Part shown: positions 35,624 to 46,674 of the stretch, piece after piece
Position numbering within the stretch: position 1 is the stretch's first letter
How the letters are laid out: each line of letters begins with the position of its first letter
Assembly: GCA_019671005.1 (NCBI GenBank)
Contig: CM033725.1
Location: 36,974,678 to 37,038,677, forward strand
Source of the DNA: Hibiscus mutabilis
Lineage: Eukaryota; Streptophyta; Magnoliopsida; Malvales; Malvaceae
DNA: 64,000 bases
Direction of reading: 5' to 3'
Notes under the pieces: generated by a model
The model's input: the letters and a program-made list of their open reading frames with translations, nothing else
What the model was told of the DNA's origin: nothing
The model's database searches: none
Made by a program: the position numbers and the translations under genes

Positions 35624-38600
35624 TGTAACAATGTTTCTTTGAAAAAACTTTAGAAAAATTATAAGTTCGGCGCTACGGGTTATCCCCCAAATCATTTCTT
35701 TGTAATCTTGGTTTAAAGGGATTTCTTTTGAAAAATCTTTTTTCTTTGGAAAATTGATTGAAAACTGGGTTTTTATAAGATTTGGAGTCGCCACCGGCCA
35801 CTATGATAAGGTGGGCCGGACACTACAAAACCAGAGATTCAATTTGAAAGGGCTCGGGAGTTGGTTACGTGTGGGAAGGATTAACACTCCCATCAATGAA
35901 ATCGGTACCAAAATATTTGTTGCTTTTAATCGAAGGAAATTGTCGACATTTAAAAGGAATTTAATTTGGCGACCTTAATTAAAAATTAACCTTAATTGAA
36001 CGAGCTTTATCAAACTGGTGAATTCAAATTAATAAGGTTGACGATACATCGGACCATAGATTAAACCGACATCGAGTAAGCCTTACTACCACGTTAATTT
36101 ATGGTTCGAACCTCGTACGTCACCTTTATGCATGATGCAAGCATTTTAAAAATATGATGTAATGATTTGGTTAAGTTTTAATTTTACCTTGAGTCGGTAA
36201 GGATTAATTCAAATATTTGGTCAACATCCTTTAAGCTCGGACTGTTACGACACAATCAAAGACGGATGTCACAAAAAGGCTTGAAAATTAAACACACAAA
36301 GAGGCCCCTAAAGCCCCAACCTAAAAGGCACAGATTATGAAAATTTAATTAGTGATCTAATTTAAAAACTAGGTGAATATAATATTAATCCTAAAATACT
36401 AGAAACCCTAACAAGTTATGATAATTAATCGGGAATTTAAGCATCAATCTAAGTTTGAAATTAATTTTATCCTAAGAAACGTTCAATTAATTTTAATGAA
36501 ATTAACATTTACTCTAATGAGCAAGGAGCAAATTAAAATTCATTAAATTAATCCGAACCTTAATCTAACCAAGGCTCTAAGGAATCTAAATCTACAGTTA
36601 ATTTGGGAATCGTGTCCCTATAAGACGAGCACACGATCTAAATTAATTAAATTAATCCACTTAATTTAATTTAAAGCCCAAAAACTAAGCTAGGCCCAAA
36701 AAACGAAAGCCCAAGGCTATTACAACTAAGCCCAAAAACTATTAGTTGGGCCTAAAACCTAAGGCCCAAACAGCTAAAACTAAGCCCAAGAACCTAAGGC
36801 CCAAACTACAAATAAACATATAAGTCAAATAATATAAATTGTAATTTGATTATACCTCATAAGACCATATTTAATACTAAAAGCCATATTTTAGAAAACC
36901 ATATCTTTGTAAAACTATATGATATATACTCTTATAAAAACATGTACTATATATGTTTTATAAAACTATATATATTAACTCTATAAGTATATATTGTATT
37001 TAAAAAATATCATACGCAATATTATGTATCATGAGAAAAACATATACCATAGGTTTCACAAACAATTTTATGTACATATTTAAAAAGGGGTATTATATAT
37101 ACATATGTCATATATTATATGGATTTATAATATGCAAACCATGTATTATATATATTACAAAAAGACATATATTATACATATAATGTAGCCACAAATTATA
37201 TATATATACCCATTAAACCACAAATTAAACAAGAGCATACAAAAAAACTACACATAAATTATGTTGCATAATATATATACATATATTATAATAGATAAAT
37301 AATCCACTAACACAAATTTGGACTAAATCAAAAGAGGGTAGAAAGACAATACCCCCACAGCCCATTGACTTTGGGCCGAAGATGGATCAATAGCTAGGTC
37401 GGATTGGGTCCTTCCTTGCTGGACCAGGTCTGGTTACCCGAGTGTGAACCGGCTTTAACCGGTTCTGAGAAATTAAAGGGTTAAAACCCTTTTAAACTCA
37501 TTTTCCATTCTTCCTTTGATAATCAGAAAAGGGGAGCTAGAAACCCTAGCTGCCGCTGCCGCTGCCTTCGAACCACTGCTGAGCCACCGTCCGGCATCAG
37601 TTCAACACGCCAAGGCCACCATCGTAAAGCCCTCGCACTCCTCTCCATTTCTATCTGGGATTTCGCCAAAACGGCCACCAATGCCTCGAAATCGGACAGA
37701 AACCACGTAACTTGTAGAGCCCCAATTCGCCGCTGTCTACCGTTGGATCATGGTGAATCTCGGATATGTCGTTTCTCTTGTGGAATGGAGCACCTCCACC
37801 GTTGGGATTCACCGTTAGAGCCTCCGACCATCAGGAAAAGCCAAAAGTCGAGAGGGGCAACTATTAAAACATTCTGAGTTCTTCACCGCCGATCTACCCA
37901 CTCTGTCGTTGGATCATCGTGATTTCGGGATATATTGTTCCCCTCGCCTGGAGAATCTTGCTTACCGTTGGGATTCGCCGATTACTTTCTCGGCCACAGG
38001 CAACTGCTGAAGACCGAAGGTAAAGCTTCCTTCTTATTTCTTCCTTTATGATTCGAACCCCTAAAAAAGAACAACTGAAGTACCTAGAGATATATTCTTT
38101 GTATGCTGATAAAAAAATCTCTTTTTTGTTTTGCTTTGTTGATTCGGAAAAGAGGAAAAACTAGTGAAATAGGGAATCCGAAAAATGCTACTTTCTCCAT
38201 TGATGCTCGAATTTGCTTCTCTGTTGATTGTAAAAATTGCACTTGTTTTGCTGTTTGAATCGAAAAGAAAATACGGACGTTCTCTGTTCTCTCTATTGAT
38301 AGTTGAATATCGCATTACACTGTTTAGGGTTCCTTTTATAGAACCGAATTACATTTCTTGTAAAAGCAAAACCCTAAAAAACACTATTGGTTGCTGTCAA
38401 GATTTTTGTTTGTATTCATGCCCCTTTCTGCCATTGTCTGATGCTGCTTTTCTGTGTTGGTTGGTGCCTGTGAGGGTGATGGAGGAAGAGGGGACCAGCA
38501 AGGTGGTTTTTGTGTGTATGTTGTACGGTTCGATCCTGGCCATTGGTAGTTGTTGTGTGGATTTCTCTTGGTTTGGATCTAGGCCATTCGATCACCCTTG

Positions 38601-39254
38601 ATCGACGATGGAAGATTAACTGCACAAGGGAGATTGATATATCAGATTAAAGTTCTAGATATATAATTTTGGGCTCAAGTTGGGCTTTTGTAATATGTAT
38701 TTAACTTTTGGTTTTAGATGTAATATGGACTTTTTATATTTAAAGGACTTTGGGTTTTTATTTAACTATCATAGTAGTTACATGTATTGTATTATTGGGC
38801 AGATATATATATAAAGAGAAACTTGGGGTTCTTATTTTATAATATTCTCTTTTTTTGGATTTTGGGTTTTGTTCTAATAACAATAAGAATATAACCATAA
38901 TAACAATAATGATAACAATGACAATGATGCAAATAATAATAATGGTAATATATGACAAATGATGCAAATAATAATAATGGTAATATATGACAATGATAGT
39001 AAATGGTGATGATGATAGCTATAATAATGATATATAAATATAATGATAGTAATAAGATGGAAATGATACTAACAAACTAGTGAAGTGGAAAAGAAAAGGG
39101 GTAAATAGAATAAGTAACTCATACTACTTGGATTATATGAGAGGGGTAACTATATAGACCTTTATTTAATTAAACTAATAGTAATATATAAAGCCTATTA
39201 CTGTAAAAATAAAAATAAAAATGGGTCTGACCCGGACAAAATTAGTGATTACAT
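35624..39254 (-). mobile_element. 3' LTR of the Tat/Ogre-like element, 3.63 kb
   Basis: On the plus strand it starts TGTAACAATGTTTC and ends ACAAAATTAGTGATTACA. It includes the block TTTGGAGTCGCCACCGG (35781) and TTACGTGTGGGAAGG (35866), found in many plant Tat LTRs. AT-rich TATATTATA stretches (36840-37300) and a GC-rich segment with AAACCCTAGC (37540) follow. Compared with the 5' LTR it keeps the outer 0.5 kb that the other has lost. Confidence 0.85.
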
Positions 39255-39272
39255 TTTCCCTATTTTCTTATC
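39255..39272 (-). other. Polypurine tract of the Tat/Ogre-like element
   Basis: TTTTCCCTATTTTCTTAT on the plus strand is a purine-rich run on the sense strand, touching the LTR start TGTAATCAC. This is the expected plus-strand primer and marks the LTR as the 3' one. Confidence 0.7.
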
Positions 39273-39329
39273 ATTGTGGAACAAGAATAAAGCAAAGACC
39301 ATAAGCATTAATTTTGTCCCACTTCCCTG

Positions 39330-39960
39330 TTTGGAGATTTCGAGCTGCAAGTTCCTCCTATATAGAACTGTTCACCCTTCCTCTCCTTACAACTTGGAGC
39401 TATGAGTATCTGCCTCCTTTACCCCAAAGTCCTTGAGCTACGTGTATCTGCCCCTTTTGCTCCAAAATCTCTAAGCTATGAGTATATGCCTCCTCCGCTT
39501 ATTAGTTCTAGTGCGGCGAGTTTGAAATCCCTAGCCTGAAATCCTTGAGCTTTGAGTATCTGCCTCATTCGCTCTGAAATCCTGACGTGGCGAGTTTGTA
39601 ATCCTTCACCTGAAATCCGTGGGCTTGAGTATCTGCCTTATTCGCTATGAAAACTTCGAACTATGAGTATCTGCCTCATTCGCTCAGAAACTCTAACACG
39701 GCGAGTTTGAAATCCTTCATCTGAAATCTTTGAGCTTTGAGTATTTGCTTCCCTTGCTCTGAAATCCTGATGTGGTAAGTTTGTAATCCTTCACCTGAAT
39801 TCCATGAGCTTTGAGTAACTGCCTCCTTCACTCGGAAACTCTACCACAGCGAGTTTGAAATCCTTCGCCTGAAATCTTTGAGCTTCGGGTTCTTCCTATA
39901 TAGAACCTTTGACGTTGAAATCTTGGAGCTTCGATTTCTCCCTATATAGAACCTCCGGCT
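39330..39960 (-). repeat. Irregular tandem repeats in the 3' untranslated region
   Basis: GAGCTNTGAGTATCTGCCTC recurs at about 39399, 39434, 39477, 39549, 39624, 39661, 39733, 39808 and, decayed, at 39880 and 39926. Long units of 72-75 bases alternate with short ones of 35-43. Long units also contain TGAAATCCTTCNCCTGAAAT. Tat/Ogre elements are known for variable 3' UTR repeats. Confidence 0.75.
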
Positions 39961-40025
39961 TTGAAATCCTTTTCAAGTTCTCACTTTAGACTTGCTTCTC
40001 TCAAAGAGTCCTTTCAGGTTTTCAC

Positions 40026-40254
40026 TTTTCTCCTTTCTCTTTTTTTCTTTTTCTCTTTCTCTTCTCTTTATTTTCTTCATTTTCTTCTTTTTCTCCTTTA
40101 TCTCTCATTCATTCTTTTTTCTCTCTCATTTTTCTTCTTTCTTTTTTCTCTTTTCTTTCTTCTTTTTCTTTTCTTCTCTTTTTTGTCTTTTTTTTGTTCT
40201 CTTCTTTCTCTTTTTCTCCATTTTTTTTCTTTTATTTTCTCTTTTTTTCCTTTT
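40026..40254. repeat. Long polypyrimidine/polypurine tract
   Basis: About 230 bases are almost only T and C on the plus strand (TTCTTTCTT and CTCTTTTTT mixtures), thus purine-only on the sense strand of the element. It produces F- and S-rich open frames that are not genes. Confidence 0.85.
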
Positions 40255-43200
40255 AGGCGCCCATACGTGTTTTTGCCTCTGGTCCCTTGGATGAGAAACA
40301 TTCGTTGTCTTTTCTTAATAGATTTCGTCAATTTCGTACTTAATGTCCTCCTGTCTTAGTTTTGGCAGAATTCTTTAATGTCTAGAAAAAACGCTAATTT
40401 TATCTCGCCTCCCTACTATGGCCTTACGATCACTGATTCTTTCGAAACTTTTTGCTTTTTCGTGGCTGAGACTACGAATTTCTTTATGCCCTGATTTTTG
40501 TTGTGTAGGCCGCTTAGCATCACTCTCGAATGGCTTACTGTTGTCCCGAAAGTTTTAGCGGGAATAAATTGGTCGACGATGCTTAAAGCTTTTCTCACTA
40601 AAAATTTCTTGGATTCTCTAACATAATTCAGAGTTTGGAGTTGTTCTTCTCAGCTACAAACAAGTTCTTGAGGTTCTCATCTTTTTATCAAGATTGATGC
40701 CTGAACAATTCTTTCTCGAGCTTTTTCGTTATGGTCAACTCTCTCTCTTTGCTAAGTGAATCATTCTCATCAGAACATCCTTGAATCTTTGTTAAGCACA
40801 TTCTCTTCATTAGAGACTCTTTATCTCCACTAAGATCTACCTTTCAAAATGGGAAGCTTCAGGTTAAAATTTTCTCAATTCCTCGAATCTGTCAAAACAA
40901 TCAAAAATGATTTGATGATATGAGTTAGCATGCTCCTATCCTATGGATGTCTAACTAAATGTGATGCATGAGTGGAGTAATTTTTTAGAGATGTTGAGGA
41001 GAAATTCTCACCTTCCGGTTGATCACCCTTAACTTCCATGGGCTTTCTGTCTTCACTAAATCTTCACTTGTACCTTATCTTGAAAGGATATTGTTGGCCA
41101 AAACTGATTTGACTAAAATCTTTCACCTTCTTGAGTCTGCCTTCGAAACATTGCCCCTCTCAACTTGGGCTTCGTTATTTTTCTCTCCATTGACTTTTCA
41201 TGACGAGTTTTCTTTATTCTCGGCATTAGGGTGAACGCTTGCCCCCTAGACTTCCAAATTCTTCTTACTTTCAATCTCTATTGTTTTGAACCTTATTCAA
41301 AATATGATGGTCAATCACGTAGACCCTTGAATTGAAGCTTCATGTCTACATCCGAGTGTGTTGGTATGTTTCCATGAAATGGAGGTATTACCTCGGCGAT
41401 TCTGAATCAAACATTTGCCCCAATCTTCACTCATTTCAGCAAAGGTTTTAAGCTTCAAAGGGGAATCGTAGGACTTCAAAGGCTTTGTGCAAACCTAACC
41501 CTTATGACTATTCTTTTGATTAAGCAAAACAGAATACTCCTCAACCATGGACATCGAGTCTTCCCTGTTAAAAGAGCAATAGAAAGTAGGATTCTGAAAT
41601 TGAAAGATGGCTCAGAACGAAAGCCAATTAATTCGGACATACATCAAGCGTGCATTGTCATTATAATTCTCGCAGAACCGTCGACCGTTGATCCCATCCC
41701 TTCTAGGTCTGCTTCAACTTTCGCAACTTGTCTCGTTGTAAGCTGATGTAAGCATACCTCACTCGCTTGATAGATAGTCACCTTGCATTTTCTTTAACTT
41801 CTGACCAACGTTGGTCGGCTGAGTTGAGGCCTTTCTTAAAATGCCCATTTTTATTGATCTTGGTAGTACTCTATCTCTTCTTTGGGTTCAACGATCATTT
41901 GTCCATGACTCTTTGGTATGGTCCTTCTTCCATCTCAATGTTAGGTTGAGAACATGCCCTATGATTGTCTAAATTTCATATAGAATTCAATCCTTATTTT
42001 TCTGGGCCGACCAAGGTTTTATGGTAGATACTCACTTCAAGTCTCTGAATCGTGTAGCATACTACGACCTACTGTTATTCTTTTCAGGACTGCTTCCAGG
42101 TTTGTATCAGGCCAATCATATGTACATCTGGCATTGCGCCCTAAACTCCATTCTAAAACACGGAGACCTTGTTCTTTTCTATTTCTATCTTTTTCTTTCC
42201 TTTTTATTTTCTCTCTCTCTTTTCTCTTTTTTTACATTGGCTTGCTAATGAACATTTCAACAAAGGATGCTTCTTGGGTTTATATACAAAATCAAAACTA
42301 ATGAAAAATAATAGAATGCCCCAGATATCAAATGTAAGAGCGTCTTAGATTTAACCCTTCCAGTGATTAGCAGTTTGCCTTTGAATGTTGTGGAAATACT
42401 CGTAGTAGTGAAATTCCTCCTAGATTGCTCGGTTTATCCTCATGATTATGGTTCTTACTTGATCTGTTCAAAAACTACTCCTTCTAGTTCCACTATCCTT
42501 CTCCATTAACAAAGGTTTAAGCTTTTTGACTTTTATTTAGCCCATGGAACGCAGATAATGTCAATTTAGGAATTCTTAAGTGTAAGTATAAAACTTCAAT
42601 ATTGTGTCACTGTCCTCAAGGATTCATCTCTGACGCCAGAGTATTGAACAGGTGGAGCGTAGCTCCTTATTAGATTCGTTCTCCTCCCACAACTCCATTA
42701 GAATGCTCCAGGAATTATTCAATTTGTTCGTTCATTTCCTTTTTATTAGGGGAATTCATCTCGTCATAGTCCTTTGTCTCGAGGATAATGATGAAGCATA
42801 CAACAATACCTTAAGTTACTTGGCATAGTCATAATTTTGAAAATATTACCATCATTCGTGAAGCGAGGAGTTTCGGGCTTCAGCGGAGTGCCCCTAAAAT
42901 TTTGCACTCGTATCCGAAAATGCCTATTACCAAGTTTCGAACATTAGAATGCTTTTTGATTAATGCCTATTACCAGGCTTTGAAGAATTTTTTTTTGAAA
43001 AATGCCTATTACCAGGCTCTGAAAGTTAAATCAATTCGTTTTATTCTATTTTTCTTTTTAGGCACATTCGAGCAAATCCATTTGGGTTCACCTAGGAGAT
43101 TTTCTTAACATCGAACATCATCGAAGGAGTAGTGATCTTGCTTCTCTCACTTTACCGACCAGAGTAGACTGAGAGGGAATCACGCTTCATCGTTATCACA

Positions 43201-43486
43201 ACATTCAATTGATCTCTTTCATTAGAATCAATGTCGCATCATGCACGTGATATCCGGGGGTCTACGAAGGTAGGAAAGAATATATACATATACACTTTTA
43301 AGGAAAGAGCATCCTTTCATTGAAATGGAAAAAACAAACATAACAAGAATATTCACAAAAGATCACTACTCCTACCTTCGAGTAAACAAAAGCAAAGTTA
43401 ACATGCATAGAAAAATAGATAAAGCAAAAACAATGAAACATGGATAGGATGCCCTAGAAATCCTTGACCCTTGCAACATTGGTCAT
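40255..43486 (-). other. Noncoding interior of the Tat/Ogre-like element
   Basis: No pol motif (protease DTG, RT YLDD/F-D-D type, integrase GPF or zinc finger) appears in either strand. Three copies of ATGCCTATTACCAGGCT-like sequence occur at about 42920, 42963 and 43001. Small open frames are scattered and lack family features. Confidence 0.5.
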
Positions 43487-44944
43487 TCATCCCGACGCTT
43501 CAAACCTTCTAAAAAACTTGGCCTCTTTCTTAAACTTAGGTCTCCTATTCTCAAAGGAAAGCACTCTGTTCTTAACGAGTTCATAGAACTTGCCCTTCAA
43601 AAACACGCACTCTTCCGTTGTGTGGCCAAAGTCACAGTGATGATATTCGCATGGAACCCTACTGCCAAGCACATTAGGATTGAAATAGGCATTCTATTTC
43701 GGGAGAGGTAGCCTCAAGAGTTTATTTTGAACCAACAGAGTAATAGCTCCGAATTTTTCATCGGGAATAACATCTTTGTCCTCTTGTCACTCCCTCTTGC
43801 ATCACGCGTTTTAGCTTTCTTTTTCCCCTTTTTCCTTAAGTAGGGCTCCCTTTCTCGGAATACATCACAATTACCAAGGCACTTCGCTTTTGTGGGCTCT
43901 TTTAGGACTGTTTCAGATCTTTTAAGCGGGTTCAAAGCTAAGCCTTCCATAGGACGATTTTGATCATGATGGTTGCTAGCGTTTTTAGATTTTGTCGATG
44001 TCGGCAACTTTGCATTATCCTCCTCCTTTGTTACGACGACCTGATCTCCTCCTACTTTAACAGTACCAGTCACGACTGGAGAATTAATTATCAGACCTAG
44101 ACCCATTGTCTCAAACTCTAATACCTCGTTATCTAAGAGATGTTGAACTTCACACTTAAAACTCACACATCTCTCGATAGAATGCCCCTAAGTTCCGGCA
44201 TGGTAATCGCAATAATCTTTCTCATTGAACCAACTTGGGTATGGATATGGTTGGGATTTGACAAAGCAATGCTCCACCAAACGAGCGTGAAGTAGTTTGG
44301 AATACAAATCTTGGTAGGTGAAGGACTGGGAGTGAACTAGAAGTCCTTCGATTTTTCCTTCTTTTCCTGAGCCTTGGAAGCCTGGCCAACCGACAGCTGT
44401 TTTGGAATCACAGACATCAAAGGATGATCATGTGTTTGTAGAGATGACAATTCAAAAGATGGTCTAGTCGACATCCTCTTTCTCTTGTTGCATATTGTAC
44501 CTTTCTCACCATGTGGCTCAATCTTTTTTGGTTCTTCGTTTGCTGTCGAGGACAAGATCTTCAATGGAGAGTCTTCGACCTTATCCAACACCAGATCGGT
44601 TGGGCATTTGGGGGAACTGCATGCTATCTCATATTGGCTAAGGATAGCTTGGTCTTCATCATCCAAAATCCTTTCCGTTATGAAGTTGCAATCCGGACTC
44701 TCATCCCCTCTTTCACAAAAGAGTCTTCTTTCATACCCTCATCTTTGGTCATGATGGCCATCATACCCCTTAGTTCATCGATTTACCCCCTTGTTTCCTC
44801 TTGAAACTTTTTCACATAGGATATTGTCTCCTTCTGATTCCAAACCAATTGTTCGTAAAGCTGTTCGAGTCTAGTTACCCTAGTTGCTAGCTCATTCATA
44901 TTTTTGGAGTTGAACTGGTCAAAAGTCAATCCGTCCTTACTCAT
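43487..44944 (-). pseudogene. Partial Tat/Ogre gag (coiled coil and zinc-knuckle regions)
   Basis: An ATG at 44944 opens MSKDGLTFDQFNS, then a coiled coil, NELATRVTRLEQLYEQL and KKFQEETRG, up to a stop near 44785. After frame changes, 44666-44337 is open. It leads to FTYQDLYSKLLHARLVEH and WFNEKDYCDYHAGT, with GHSIERCVSFKCEVQ after an in-frame TAG near 44190. This is the C-x2-H, G-H, C knuckle of Tat/Ogre gag, followed by HLLDNEVLEFE. A second knuckle-like block, VPCEYHHCDFGHTTEEC, is at about 43650. I do not recognise the capsid segment that normally lies between coiled coil and knuckle, and the total of about 486 codons is short for Ogre gag. At least one frameshift and two stops make it non-coding as a whole. 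Confidence 0.7.
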
Positions 44945-46650
44945 ATTTTTTGAGGCGAATGTTTTTCCCTGATTAGTGATGCATATTATGTATGCATAAA
45001 AATGTGTTATTTGAACAAAAATACGTCACAAATCGATACTACTATGAAAACATGAATGAATGCAAAAAGTGACACTGAGTTTGGCAAATATCATCGTTAA
45101 ACGACTTGCATTAATGGGAATATTGTTTCGTTATAATAGCCAAAGAAAATCCACTTTGCAAACGACCCTAAGCTAGTATATAGATCAATAGTCTTTTCTC
45201 TCTCATCGGATTCATCCTCCGCATAGTCCTGAAGCTTGTAACTTTCGGGCGACCTTTTGTACAATTCTCGCTCTTACTTCCAAATAGAGAAGGCTTCAAA
45301 TTGTAGTCGCTCCACTGTCGGCACTTGGTGCACTTAAATTGCTCCCTTAAAGGAGTCCCAAATGATTCAACCTTCAACGTGTACTAAAGTTAGAAGTTCC
45401 TTCTGACTTGAAATATTCATTCTTGCTCTGCGTTGAGACTCGATTATCGACCCAGGTGGTGAAATGTCTGAGAAACTTTCAATCCTACCCCGAAAAGCTT
45501 TATTCTTTGAGTAGATGCGGTTCTCGCTGATCTTCTTACAAGGGCTTGAGACTCCTCAATTATTAGGGTCAAATCAAAGTCGTCAATCGTGAAATAACCA
45601 TAGGCGGAGTTCCCAAAACCCTACCAATGCATGAAGTTGTGATTGGTTGATCGGAACATCTAGCGGATATGTGATGTCACTATACTCATCTTTGAAAGCA
45701 TCTCTTGCCTCGGAATCCCGATCATTCTACACTAAGTTCCACTTGGACACATTATTAACTTTTGCGTTCATGAAGGTTTCAACTGACACTGTTGACTTGA
45801 CCCTCCGGCTGAAATATTGCCCCCATCATGTAAATGCTCCCCTTCTGACCATATTTGTACGTCGAGTTTCTTTTCATCATTGTTTCGAACCCAACCTCTC
45901 ATTAATCTAGTCCTTAATTTTTAGACTATTTCTGATTCAATGTGCTCTTCATGATATGACAAAGTACGCAAAACAAAAAAGCACAAAGGAAAAGGGAGAA
46001 GACAAGGAAAATGGTTAGTCAACTGATGAATAATGAATTCAAAAACAAGAGAAGATAAACAGAAGAAAAATAAGTGAAAGGAAAGCACATAAAGGAAGAA
46101 CCCTAACCATATGAATTTTAGTTCGCTAAGGCTATCCGCATGGCTCTAACGGGGTGGGTTCCTTAGATTCACAAACATGGGTTCGGTTCTAATTGGGGTA
46201 CTCGAACCTATCTTATCACCTACTAAGGCAACAAAAACCCCAATTCTGGCCCATTACAAGCTTGCGAATTGGTTTCGGTTTGAGGGAAAGCACGACCTAG
46301 TGACATGGAGGGCTACTCACGTGTCAAGAGGCGTGGATTCTGGAAGTGAATTACCGACCCGTGGAGGGCTAATCATGTGAGTATGTGGCATTTCACTCCC
46401 ACTTAAGGGACGAAGCTCAGGTATAGAGCTCAATGATCATGATGCAACACATGTCAAAGATTCCTTAGAAATTAAATGAGAAATTAATTCGAAGACCACC
46501 AATTATCAAAGTCCGTACAATTGTAGTTACATTTTCAAGAAAGGGTCAACCTTACTAGAATCAATTGAAATTGCGACAATTTTCCATAATTAATAAGCAA
46601 CAAATATTTTATTTTGCCTAACTCTCTTTTTGTTTTATAAAAACAAAATT
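44945..46650 (-). other. Leader between primer site and gag
   Basis: About 1.7 kb without a recognisable gene. Minus-strand open frames such as 45168-45377 contain a C-x2-C pair but no family I recognise. Long leaders occur in Tat/Ogre elements, where an extra ORF1 can precede gag; I cannot show one here. Confidence 0.4.
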
Positions 46651-46671
46651 CGATCCTCAGCGGAGTCGTCA
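46651..46671 (-). promoter_or_regulatory. Primer binding site of the Tat/Ogre-like element
   Basis: On the minus strand TGACGACTCCGCTGAGGAT follows the LTR end (GCTACA, then GGA or GG). It resembles the TGGCGACTCC-type sites seen in Tat/Ogre elements, with the third base changed from G to A. I could not verify the tRNA identity. Confidence 0.65.
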
Positions 46672-46674
46672 TCC

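Noticed and set aside
38185..38601. 138-codon frame repeated at 49323-49676
   Set aside because: It is conserved only because both copies lie in LTRs of the same element, it runs antisense to the element, and the second copy is frameshifted.
39961..40359. 132-codon F/S-rich frame resembling a membrane protein
   Set aside because: It is encoded entirely by a pyrimidine-rich low-complexity tract in a retrotransposon 3' region, antisense to the element.
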